From NCBI RefSeq assembly GCF_001902295.1, contig NZ_CP018335.1:248001-312000 (forward strand): DNA of 64,000 nt. The letters are read 5' to 3'. Under the pieces are notes generated by a model. The model worked only from the letters and a program-made list of their open reading frames with translations, ran no database searches and was not told the origin of the DNA. Shown here piece after piece: positions 46,455 to 55,357 of the stretch. The DNA is from Clostridium kluyveri (GTDB lineage Bacteria > Bacillota > Clostridia > Clostridiales > Clostridiaceae). Position 1 is the first letter of the stretch; every line of letters begins with the position of its first letter. Made by a program: the position numbers and the translations under genes.

Positions 46455-49400
46455 ATGGTACATCCTGTCCGAGTTGGTAAAAGAACGCGAATGAGTTTTT
46501 CTAGGCTTAAGGAAATAGGCCATATGCCTAATCTAATTGAAGTTCAATTAGATTCCTATAACTGGTTTTTGAAAGAGGGACTTCAAGAAGTATTTGAAGA
46601 CATTAATCCTATTCAAGATTATACGGCAAATCTTAATTTAGAGTTTGTAGGGTATAAGCTGGATATGGATAATATTAAGTATTCTGTGGAAGAATGTAAA
46701 GAAAGAGATTCTACTTATGCAGCACCTTTAAAGGTAAAGGTGAGATTACTTAATAAGGAAACTGGTGAAGTTAAAGAACAAGAAGTTTTTATGGGAGATT
46801 TTCCTCTTATGACAGAGCAAGGGACTTTTATAATCAATGGGGCTGAAAGGGTTATAGTTAGCCAACTTGTTAGATCACCAGGGGTATATTATGATGTGTC
46901 AGTTGATAAAACTGGTAAAAATCTTTTTTCTTCAACTGTAATACCTAATAGGGGCGCCTGGTTAGAATATGAAACTGACTCTAATAATATAATATATGTC
47001 AGAATAGATAAAACAAGAAAATTACCTATAACTATTCTTGTTAGAGCCATGGGCTATGGAACGGATACAGAAATTACTAATTTTTTTGGAGAGGATGAAA
47101 GATTAAAGGCTACAATTGAGAAGGACAATACTAAAACCCATGAGGAAGCCTTACTTGAAATATACAAAAGATTAAGACCAGGAGAACCGCCTACAGTAGA
47201 TAGTGCACGTTCACTCATTGAATCTTTATTTTTTGATCCAAAAAGATATGATCTTTCAAGAGTAGGAAGATACAAATTTAACAAGAAACTATCACTTCAT
47301 CTTAGAATTGTGAATCAAATATCCGCTGAAGATGTGGTGAACCCAGAAACAGGGGAAATACTTGTTCAAAAAGGTGAGAAGATAGATAGAGAGAAGGCAG
47401 TTCAGATTCAACAGTGTGGAATAAATTCAGTAGATATTGAAATTGAAGATACCACATTGAGGGTTATAGGTAATAATTTTGTAAATATAAGTAATTTTAT
47501 TGATTTTAATATAGATGATTTAAACATAAAAGAAAGTGTATACTATCCTGCCCTAAAACAAATTTTAGATAATTACAGCAGCGAAGAAAGCATTAGGGAA
47601 CAAATAAAGAAAAATATTCATAATTTGATTCCCAAACATATAATTAGAGACGATATATATGCTACTGTCAGTTATGAATTAGGATTGGCTTATGGGGGAG
47701 TAGGACACACGGATGATATAGATCATCTTGGAAATAGAAGGCTTAGATCTGTAGGAGAATTACTACAAAATCAATTTAGGATAGGTCTTTCAAGAATGGA
47801 AAGAGTAGTTAAAGAGAGGATGACTATACAAGATCAAGAGGTAATAACACCTCAAGCTTTAATAAATATAAGACCAGTAGCTGCATCTATAAAAGAATTT
47901 TTTGGCAGTTCTCAACTTTCTCAATTTATGGATCAAACTAATCCCTTATCAGAACTCACACATAAGAGAAGATTATCAGCTCTGGGACCTGGGGGACTTT
48001 CCAGGGAAAGGGCTGGCTTTGAAGTTAGGGATGTTCATCACTCTCATTATGGAAGAATGTGTCCTATAGAAACACCAGAAGGACCTAATATAGGACTTAT
48101 TAATTCTTTGGCTACTTATGCTAAAGTCAACGAATATGGTTTTATAGAGACACCATACAGAAAAGTAAATAAAAAAGAGAAAATAGTTACAAATGAAATT
48201 GTATATATGACTGCAGATGAAGAAGATGAGTATTTAATAGGGAGGGCAAATGAACCTATTGACGAAAATGGCAAATTTATAGATAGTAAAATTACAGTTA
48301 GAGATAAAGAAGATGTTATTGTAGTACCTGCTGAAGATGTTGATTATATGGATTTATCTCCAAGACAATTGGTTTCTGTTGCTACTGCTATGATACCATT
48401 CCTTGAAAATGATGATGCTAGCCGTGCTCTCATGGGATCAAACATGCAAAGGCAAGCAGTTCCACTTTTGAAGCCTCAAGCTCCTGTGGTAGGAACAGGG
48501 ATTGAATATAAAGCAGCGGTGGACTCAGGAGTGCTTCCTAAAGCTAGAAATGCAGGGGTAGTATCTTATGTGTGTGCCAATGAAATACGAGTTAGAAGGG
48601 ATTCAGATGGGGAAACTGATATTTACAGGCTTCTTAAATTTCAGAGATCTAACCAGGGTACATGTATAAATCAGAGGCCTATAGTTGAAAAAGGGGAAAT
48701 AGTTCAACAAGGAACAGTTCTTGCTGATGGACCTTCTACTGATTTAGGAGAAATAGCGCTTGGAAAAAATATCAGAATGGGTTTTACAACATGGGAAGGA
48801 TATAATTATGAAGATGCCATGCTTATATCAGAGGAACTTGTAAAAAAAGATGTATTTACATCAATTCACATAGAGGAATATGAATCAGAAGCTAGAGATA
48901 CAAAGTTAGGTCCAGAAGAAATTACAAGGGATATACCTAATGTAGGAGAAGATGCATTAAAAGATATAGATGATAGGGGAATTATAAAAATAGGAGCTGA
49001 GGTTAGAGCAGGGGATATACTAGTGGGTAAAGTAACACCTAAGGGAGAAACCGAACTCACAGCAGAAGAGAGGCTTTTAAGAGCTATATTTGGAGAGAAG
49101 GCTAGGGAAGTTAGAGATACTTCACTTAGAGTACCTCATGGAGAAGCAGGTATAATTGTAGATGTAAAAGTATTTACAAGAAAAAATGGAGATGAACTTT
49201 CACCAGGAGTTAATAAACTAGTTAGATGTTATATAGCTCAAAAAAGAAAAATATCAGTAGGAGATAAAATGGCAGGAAGGCATGGTAACAAAGGTGTTAT
49301 ATCAAGAGTATTGCCAGAGGAAGATATGCCTTTTTTACCAGACGGCAGACCTCTTGAAATATGTTTAAATCCGCTTGGAGTACCTTCCCGTATGAATATA

Positions 49401-50162
49401 GGTCAAGTACTTGAAGTTCATTTAGGATGGGCTGCTAGTGAATTGGGGTGGCATATAGCAACTCCTGTATTTGATGGAGCCACAGAAGAAGATATTATAG
49501 AATGTTTGAAGAAAGCAGGATATAGGGAAGATGGAAAAACCATCCTATATGATGGAAGAACGGGGGAACCTTTTAATAGACCTGTAACAGTAGGATATAT
49601 GTATATTTTAAAACTAGCTCATTTAGTTGATGATAAAATTCATGCCCGATCTACAGGACCTTACTCTTTAGTAACTCAACAACCACTAGGTGGTAAAGCT
49701 CAGTTTGGAGGTCAAAGATTTGGTGAAATGGAAGTTTGGGCATTAGAAGCCTATGGGGCTGCTCACACCCTCCAAGAAATACTAACGGTTAAATCAGATG
49801 ATGTAGTTGGAAGAGTGAAGACCTATGAAGCAATTGTAAAAGGTGAGAATATACCTGAACCAGGTGTTCCAGAATCTTTTAAAGTACTTATAAAAGAGCT
49901 TCAAGCTTTGTGTTTGGATGTGAAGGTATTAAACGATGATAATCAGGAAATTAAATTAAAAGAGTCTGTAGATGAAGAAATAGAAAATTTAGATGTAAAT
50001 ATAGAAGGAAATGAAGACTTTGTTTTATCATCTCAAGATAACGATTATGAAGAGCCAGAAGAAAGTGATGAGGATGATGAATTAAATCTGGATTATGATG
50101 ATTTGACTTTGGATGATTTGAAAGATGATCTAAAAATAGAAGATTTTAATGATGAACATTAG
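46455..50162 (+). CDS. rpoB: RNA polymerase beta subunit
   Basis: The full-length beta subunit has 1235 residues. The rifampicin-binding cluster begins GSSQLSQFMDQ at residue 484, followed by THKRRLSALGPGGL with the residues associated with sensitivity. The conserved KMAGRHGNKGVIS and the C-terminal clamp region are present. A highly acidic tail of about 60 residues (EEPEESDEDDELNLDYDD) extends past the usual end, a feature of some Firmicutes. GAGGGGTG precedes ATG 46455. Confidence 0.97.
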   Translation: MVHPVRVGKRTRMSFSRLKEIGHMPNLIEVQLDSYNWFLKEGLQEVFEDINPIQDYTANLNLEFVGYKLDMDNIKYSVEECKERDSTYAAPLKVKVRLLNKETGEVKEQEVFMGDFPLMTEQGTFIINGAERVIVSQLVRSPGVYYDVSVDKTGKNLFSSTVIPNRGAWLEYETDSNNIIYVRIDKTRKLPITILVRAMGYGTDTEITNFFGEDERLKATIEKDNTKTHEEALLEIYKRLRPGEPPTVDSARSLIESLFFDPKRYDLSRVGRYKFNKKLSLHLRIVNQISAEDVVNPETGEILVQKGEKIDREKAVQIQQCGINSVDIEIEDTTLRVIGNNFVNISNFIDFNIDDLNIKESVYYPALKQILDNYSSEESIREQIKKNIHNLIPKHIIRDDIYATVSYELGLAYGGVGHTDDIDHLGNRRLRSVGELLQNQFRIGLSRMERVVKERMTIQDQEVITPQALINIRPVAASIKEFFGSSQLSQFMDQTNPLSELTHKRRLSALGPGGLSRERAGFEVRDVHHSHYGRMCPIETPEGPNIGLINSLATYAKVNEYGFIETPYRKVNKKEKIVTNEIVYMTADEEDEYLIGRANEPIDENGKFIDSKITVRDKEDVIVVPAEDVDYMDLSPRQLVSVATAMIPFLENDDASRALMGSNMQRQAVPLLKPQAPVVGTGIEYKAAVDSGVLPKARNAGVVSYVCANEIRVRRDSDGETDIYRLLKFQRSNQGTCINQRPIVEKGEIVQQGTVLADGPSTDLGEIALGKNIRMGFTTWEGYNYEDAMLISEELVKKDVFTSIHIEEYESEARDTKLGPEEITRDIPNVGEDALKDIDDRGIIKIGAEVRAGDILVGKVTPKGETELTAEERLLRAIFGEKAREVRDTSLRVPHGEAGIIVDVKVFTRKNGDELSPGVNKLVRCYIAQKRKISVGDKMAGRHGNKGVISRVLPEEDMPFLPDGRPLEICLNPLGVPSRMNIGQVLEVHLGWAASELGWHIATPVFDGATEEDIIECLKKAGYREDGKTILYDGRTGEPFNRPVTVGYMYILKLAHLVDDKIHARSTGPYSLVTQQPLGGKAQFGGQRFGEMEVWALEAYGAAHTLQEILTVKSDDVVGRVKTYEAIVKGENIPEPGVPESFKVLIKELQALCLDVKVLNDDNQEIKLKESVDEEIENLDVNIEGNEDFVLSSQDNDYEEPEESDEDDELNLDYDDLTLDDLKDDLKIEDFNDEH

Positions 50163-50179
50163 GAAGGGAGGATGTACCC

Positions 50180-53100
50180 TTGTTTGAATTAAATAACTTT
50201 GATGCACTTCAAATAGGCTTAGCTTCACCAGAAAAAATAAGAGAATGGTCGAGAGGTGAGGTAAAGAAACCTGAAACAATAAATTATAGGACTCTAAAGC
50301 CAGAGAGAGATGGTTTATTTTGTGAAAGGATCTTTGGACCTCAAAAGGATTGGGAATGTCACTGTGGCAAGTATAAAAGGATTAGATATAAAGGTATAGT
50401 TTGTGATAGGTGCGGAGTAGAAGTAACTAAGGCAAAAGTAAGGCGTGAGAGAATGGGTCATATTGAACTGGCGGCTCCAGTATCTCATATATGGTATTTT
50501 AAGGGCATACCATCCCGTATGGGACTTATTTTAGATATGTCTCCAAGGGCTTTAGAAAAGGTGTTGTATTTTGCGTCTTATGTTGTTTTAGATCCAAAGG
50601 AAACTCAACTATTAAAAAAGCAATTGCTAACTGAAAAAGAATATAGGGAAGCCGTAGATAAATACGGAGAACAAAACTTTGTAGCTAGTATGGGAGCAGA
50701 ATCTGTTAAAAAGCTTTTAGAGGAAATAGATCTTGAACAATTATCTTTGACATTAAAGGAAGATTTAAAAAATAGCACAGGACAAAAGAAAATAAGAATA
50801 ATAAGAAGATTAGAAGTTGTTGAATCTTTTAGAAAATCCGGAAATAGGCCTGAATGGATGGTTATAGATGTAATTCCTGTTATACCACCAGATTTAAGAC
50901 CTATGGTTCAATTAGACGGAGGAAGATTCGCCACTTCAGATTTAAATGATCTTTATAGAAGAGTTATAAATAGAAATAATAGACTTAAAAAATTATTGGA
51001 TTTAGGAGCACCAGACATAATAGTAAGAAATGAAAAAAGAATGCTTCAGGAAGCAGTGGATGCTCTTATAGATAATGGGAGAAGGGGAAGGCCAGTAACT
51101 GGACCTGGAAATAGGCCATTAAAATCCTTATCAGATATGTTAAAGGGTAAGCAGGGAAGGTTTAGGCAAAATCTACTTGGAAAACGTGTTGACTACTCGG
51201 GACGTTCTGTTATAGTAGTTGGTCCTGAGCTCAAAATGTATCAATGTGGATTACCTAAAGAAATGGCACTTGAACTTTTTAAACCTTTTGTGATGAAAAA
51301 GTTGGTTGAAAGAGGATTAGCTCATAATATTAAAAGTGCAAAAAGAATGGTAGAACGGGTTCAAGCTCAAGTTTGGGATGTATTAGAGGAAGTAATATCT
51401 GATCATCCGGTGCTTTTAAATCGTGCTCCTACACTTCACAGATTGGGGATACAGGCATTTCAACCTGTACTTGTAGAAGGCAGGGCTATAAAACTTCATC
51501 CACTATCTTGTACAGCATATAATGCTGATTTTGATGGAGACCAGATGGCAGTTCATGTTCCGCTTTCAGTAGAAGCTCAATCAGAGGCTAGATTTTTAAT
51601 GCTTGCTGCCCATAATATACTGAAACCTTCAGATGGTAAACCAGTAGTTGTACCAACACAGGATATGGTGTTGGGGTCATATTATCTAACTGTAGAAAGA
51701 GAAGGAGCCAAAGGAGAGGGAAGATACTTTTCTTTCCCAGATGAAGTAATAATGGCATATCAATTAAAACAAATTGATATAAATGCTAAAATAAAAGTGA
51801 AAATGACAAAAATTACAGATGGAAAATATATAAGTGGTATAATTGATGCTACGGCAGGAAAAATAATATTTAATGAATGTGTACCACAGGATCTGGGATT
51901 TGTAGATAGAAGTAAACCTGAGAATGAATTTAAACTAGAGATTGATTTTCTTGTAGCTAAGAAAAATTTAGGCAAAATAATAAATAAATGTTATATGAAA
52001 CATGGAGCTACAAAAACATCTATAATGCTGGATAAAATAAAAGCACGAGGATATCACTATTCAACTATAAGTGGAATAACAGTTTCTACTTCGGATATGG
52101 AAGTACCTGAAGCTAAGAAAAGACTTCTAACTGAATCAGATGCAGCAGTTGATAAAATAGAAAAAATGTATAGAAGAGGTTTTATATCAGAAGATGAAAG
52201 ATATCAAAGAGTTATAGAAAGATGGACTAAAACTACAGAGGATGTAGCAGATGAACTTATGAACAACCTAAATAAATTTAATCCTATATTTATGATGGCA
52301 GATTCAGGAGCTAGAGGTTCTAAAAGTCAAATTAAACAGTTGGCAGGGATGAGAGGACTTATGGCTAATCCATCAGGAAAAATAATAGAACTTCCAATAA
52401 GGGCATCTTTTAGGGAAGGATTAGATGTATTAGAATATTTTATATCAACTCATGGAGCAAGAAAAGGAAATGCAGACACTGCCTTAAAAACTGCAGATTC
52501 GGGATATCTGACTAGAAGACTTGTTGATGTAAGTCAGGATGTTATAGTTAGAGAAGAGGATTGTGGCACTTATGAAGGATATGATGTTTCAGAAATAAAA
52601 GAGGGCAATGAAGTAATAGAGAGTTTGTCAGAAAGGCTCACAGGAAGATATTCTGCAGAAGATATTATAGATCCTAATAATCACGAAATAATAGTACAAA
52701 AAGATACTTATATGGATTCAAAATTAGCAGATAGGATAGAAGCTTCAGGAATTAAAAAAGTAAAAATAAGATCTGTTTTTACCTGTAAATCAAGACATGG
52801 GGTATGCTCAAAATGTTATGGAATGAATATGGCTACTGCCCAGAAGATTGATATAGGTGAATCCGTAGGTATAATAGCAGCGCAAAGTATAGGAGAGCCT
52901 GGCACTCAGCTTACTATGAGGACTTTTCATACTGGAGGAGTTGCAGGGTCAGATATAACACAAGGTCTTCCAAGAGTTGAAGAATTATTTGAAGCTAGGA
53001 AACCTAAAGGGCTTGCTATAGTAAGTGAAGTTTCAGGTACTGTAAAAATGGAAGAGACTAAGAAAAAAAGAAGTGTTTCTGTAATTACAGAGGGTGGAGA

Positions 53101-53704
53101 AGAAGTAACTTATGATATACCGTTTGGATCAAGAATCAAAGTGTCAAATGGAGATTTAATAAGTGCAGGTGATGAAGTAACAGAAGGATCTGTAAATCCA
53201 CATGATATATTAAGAATAAAAGGGGTTCAAGGAGTTAAAAATTATCTTCTATCTGAAGTTCAGAAAGTTTATAGACTTCAAGGTGTTGATATAAATGATA
53301 AACATCTTGAAGTGGTAATAAGACAAATGACAAGAAAAATTAAAATAGAAGAATCAGGAGATACGGAGCTATTGCCAGGAACAATGATTGATATATTTGA
53401 TTTTGAAGAAGAAAATGCAAGAGTAGAAGCTAGTGGAGGAAGTGCAGCTCAAGGCAGAGTTGCTCTACTTGGAATAACTAAAGCAGCACTTGCCACTGAG
53501 TCTTTCCTTTCTGCAGCATCTTTCCAGGAAACTACAAGGGTACTTACAGATGCAGCTATAAAGGGGAAAATAGATCCTCTTCTAGGTTTAAAGGAGAATG
53601 TAATTATTGGTAAACTTATACCGGCAGGAACAGGTATGACTAGGTATAGATCAATAAAAATTAATACAGAAAATGAAGTGCAGGAAAATCAATTAGAAGC
53701 TTAA
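50180..53704 (+). CDS. rpoC: RNA polymerase beta' subunit
   Basis: The full-length beta' subunit has 1174 residues. Its N-terminal zinc site includes CHCGKYKRIRYKGIVCDRCGVE. The catalytic loop NADFDGDQ has D450, D452 and D454 binding the active-site magnesium. A second zinc site includes CKSRHGVCSKCYG, and the trigger loop region GTQLTMRTFHTGG is intact. TTG 50180 lies 8 nt after GGGAGG and 17 bp after rpoB. Confidence 0.97.
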   Translation: MFELNNFDALQIGLASPEKIREWSRGEVKKPETINYRTLKPERDGLFCERIFGPQKDWECHCGKYKRIRYKGIVCDRCGVEVTKAKVRRERMGHIELAAPVSHIWYFKGIPSRMGLILDMSPRALEKVLYFASYVVLDPKETQLLKKQLLTEKEYREAVDKYGEQNFVASMGAESVKKLLEEIDLEQLSLTLKEDLKNSTGQKKIRIIRRLEVVESFRKSGNRPEWMVIDVIPVIPPDLRPMVQLDGGRFATSDLNDLYRRVINRNNRLKKLLDLGAPDIIVRNEKRMLQEAVDALIDNGRRGRPVTGPGNRPLKSLSDMLKGKQGRFRQNLLGKRVDYSGRSVIVVGPELKMYQCGLPKEMALELFKPFVMKKLVERGLAHNIKSAKRMVERVQAQVWDVLEEVISDHPVLLNRAPTLHRLGIQAFQPVLVEGRAIKLHPLSCTAYNADFDGDQMAVHVPLSVEAQSEARFLMLAAHNILKPSDGKPVVVPTQDMVLGSYYLTVEREGAKGEGRYFSFPDEVIMAYQLKQIDINAKIKVKMTKITDGKYISGIIDATAGKIIFNECVPQDLGFVDRSKPENEFKLEIDFLVAKKNLGKIINKCYMKHGATKTSIMLDKIKARGYHYSTISGITVSTSDMEVPEAKKRLLTESDAAVDKIEKMYRRGFISEDERYQRVIERWTKTTEDVADELMNNLNKFNPIFMMADSGARGSKSQIKQLAGMRGLMANPSGKIIELPIRASFREGLDVLEYFISTHGARKGNADTALKTADSGYLTRRLVDVSQDVIVREEDCGTYEGYDVSEIKEGNEVIESLSERLTGRYSAEDIIDPNNHEIIVQKDTYMDSKLADRIEASGIKKVKIRSVFTCKSRHGVCSKCYGMNMATAQKIDIGESVGIIAAQSIGEPGTQLTMRTFHTGGVAGSDITQGLPRVEELFEARKPKGLAIVSEVSGTVKMEETKKKRSVSVITEGGEEVTYDIPFGSRIKVSNGDLISAGDEVTEGSVNPHDILRIKGVQGVKNYLLSEVQKVYRLQGVDINDKHLEVVIRQMTRKIKIEESGDTELLPGTMIDIFDFEEENARVEASGGSAAQGRVALLGITKAALATESFLSAASFQETTRVLTDAAIKGKIDPLLGLKENVIIGKLIPAGTGMTRYRSIKINTENEVQENQLEA

Positions 53705-53714
53705 TGTATAATTA

Positions 53715-53743
53715 TTGACATAGTAATACTAAAATGATAAAAT
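53715..53743 (+). promoter_or_regulatory. Promoter of the L7Ae-like gene
   Basis: TTGACA (53715-53720), a 17-bp spacer and TAAAAT (53738-53743). Confidence 0.8.
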
Positions 53744-53761
53744 ACATCTGTATGTTTTTTA

Positions 53762-53790
53762 AGAGACAAAGCATTACATACTTTGTCTCT
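53762..53790 (+). repeat. Leader hairpin before the L7Ae-like gene
   Basis: AGAGACAAAG/CTTTGTCTCT, a perfect 10-bp stem with a 9-nt loop, lies between the promoter and the ribosome-binding site. It has no T-run. Confidence 0.65.
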
Positions 53791-53815
53791 ATAGTATTGT
53801 AGGAGGGAATAAATA

Positions 53816-54055
53816 ATGATTTATAGACTTACAGGAAATAAAGTTGTTGGTTTGAAGCAAACGGTTAAAGCTATAAAAAATAATAATGCCAAAACTGTTT
53901 ATATAGCTAAGGATGCCGATGATAAGATAATACAGTCCGTAAAAACATTAATTACTCAGGATTCCCCGGCATTAGTTTATGTAGATACTATGAAAGAATT
54001 AGGTAAATTATGTGGTATAGATGTGGGAGCTGCTACAGCTGCTATATTAAAATAG
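53816..54055 (+). CDS. rplGB: L7Ae-family ribosomal protein (YbxF-like)
   Basis: A 79-residue L7Ae/L30e/S12e/Gadd45 domain. Family members bind kink-turn RNAs; Bacillus YbxF associates with ribosomes. Features are VVGLKQTVKAIKNNNAKTVYIAKDADDKI and LCGIDVGAATAAIL. AGGAGGG precedes ATG 53816. It sits between rpoC and rpsL as in most Firmicutes, but here is separated from rpsL by a structured repeat. Confidence 0.92.
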   Translation: MIYRLTGNKVVGLKQTVKAIKNNNAKTVYIAKDADDKIIQSVKTLITQDSPALVYVDTMKELGKLCGIDVGAATAAILK

Positions 54056-54063
54056 TAATTTTT

Positions 54064-54214
54064 ATCAAGTGATTCTTGGACTCAGGTGAAGTTTGCTATA
54101 GAGAAATATTATCTCCGCCTGAACCTCAGAAGAACTTATCCAGGCGCGTTATCTGTGCTTATCTCCTATTTTAAAGAAGATAGGAGTATTAGCTAATTTG
54201 GCGTTTGGATAAAT
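54064..54214 (+). repeat. Structured intergenic repeat, copy D
   Basis: The best-preserved copy. It starts ATCAAGTGATTCTT. Domain 1 has TCAGG/CCTGA around TTTGCTATAGAGAAATA. Domain 2 has an outer TTATCCA.../...TTTGGATAA stem and an inner CTCCTAT/ATAGGAG hairpin. It occupies nearly the whole 54056-54286 gap, separating rpsL from the upstream gene. No reading frame or T-run terminator. Confidence 0.82.
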
Positions 54215-54286
54215 TAAATGGCGTTTAACAATAAATTATTATAAATTTTTAAGTTATTATAAATCTATTTTAAAGGAGGTGTGAAT

Positions 54287-54664
54287 ATGCCAACAATAAG
54301 TCAATTAATAAGAAAAGGCAGGAAGACAGTAGCTTCAAAATCAACAGCACCAGCACTAAAAGAATGTCCTCAAAAAAGGGGAGTTTGTACAGTGGTAAAA
54401 ACTACTACGCCTAAAAAACCAAATTCAGCTTTAAGAAAAATTGCTAGAGTTAGATTAACAAATGGATATGAGGTTAGTGCATATATTCCAGGTATAGGAC
54501 ATAACTTACAAGAACATAGTGTTGTTCTTATAAGGGGAGGAAGAGTTAAAGACCTCCCAGGTGTTAGATACCATATAGTAAGAGGAGCATTGGATTCAGC
54601 AGGAGTTGCTGACAGGCTACAGGGAAGATCAAAATACGGTGCTAAAAGACCTAAGCAGAAATAG
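54287..54664 (+). CDS. rpsL: 30S ribosomal protein S12
   Basis: S12 maintains decoding accuracy. It has 125 residues with KTTTPKKPNSALRKIARVRL, containing the lysine mutated in streptomycin resistance, which is unaltered here, and VLIRGGRVKDLPGVRYH. AAAGGAGG lies before ATG 54287; an in-frame GTG at 54281 is too close. First gene of the str cluster. Confidence 0.97.
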   Translation: MPTISQLIRKGRKTVASKSTAPALKECPQKRGVCTVVKTTTPKKPNSALRKIARVRLTNGYEVSAYIPGIGHNLQEHSVVLIRGGRVKDLPGVRYHIVRGALDSAGVADRLQGRSKYGAKRPKQK

Positions 54665-54808
54665 TTTGGCTTAAGAAAATGTTGATAAAGGTGCTATGTC
54701 TTCAGCGTTTATATATATTTATTTTGCAGAAGTACTAAGCACTTTGCGGCTTTTTAAAAGTCGAGTACCGATGAACTTAAATTAAATTTTGTTAAGGAGG
54801 GAAGTAAA

Positions 54809-55279
54809 GTGGCGAGAAAAGGACATATAGGAAAAAGGGATGTGCTGCCAGATCCAGTATACAACAGTAAAGTTGTTACTAAATTGATAAACAATATAAT
54901 GAAAGATGGCAAAAAAGGAGTAGCTCAAAAGATTTGTTATGGGGCTTTTGATATAATCGAACAAAAAACAAGTAAAGAACCAATAGAAGTTTTTGAGGAA
55001 GCAATGAATAATATAATGCCTCTTCTAGAGGTAAAGGCTAGAAGAATTGGTGGTGCAACATATCAAGTTCCAATAGAAGTTAGACCAGAAAGAAGACAGA
55101 CATTAGGAATAAGATGGCTCCTTGTGGCATCGAGGAAACGAGGAGAAAAGTATATGAGAGAAAGGCTTGCAGCAGAGCTTATGGATGCAGCAAATAATAC
55201 AGGTACAGCTGTTAAGAAAAGAGAAGATACTCATAAGATGGCTGAAGCTAATAAAGCCTTTGCACATTATAGGTATTAA
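54809..55279 (+). CDS. rpsG: 30S ribosomal protein S7
   Basis: S7 nucleates the 30S head. It has 156 residues, with the GARRIGGATYQVPIEVRPERR-type motif (here KARRIGG...). GTG 54809 follows AAGGAGGG. A 144-bp gap after rpsL contains no clear signal except a run of short complementary segments. Confidence 0.97.
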   Translation: MARKGHIGKRDVLPDPVYNSKVVTKLINNIMKDGKKGVAQKICYGAFDIIEQKTSKEPIEVFEEAMNNIMPLLEVKARRIGGATYQVPIEVRPERRQTLGIRWLLVASRKRGEKYMRERLAAELMDAANNTGTAVKKREDTHKMAEANKAFAHYRY

Positions 55280-55357
55280 TATTCGAAACTGTTTTGGTAA
55301 TTTTACTAAAGCAGTTTTATCAAATTTTAAATTTACACTTGCGAGGAGGAAAATTAA

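Noticed and set aside
54064..54214. Known riboswitch (c-di-GMP, lysine or purine type) for the 150-bp repeat
   Set aside because: The conserved cores of those classes are absent, and copies occur in both orientations and after genes as well as before them.
54665..54808. S7-binding autoregulatory site between rpsL and rpsG
   Set aside because: The gap has complementary short segments, but I could not match them to the enterobacterial S7 target structure.
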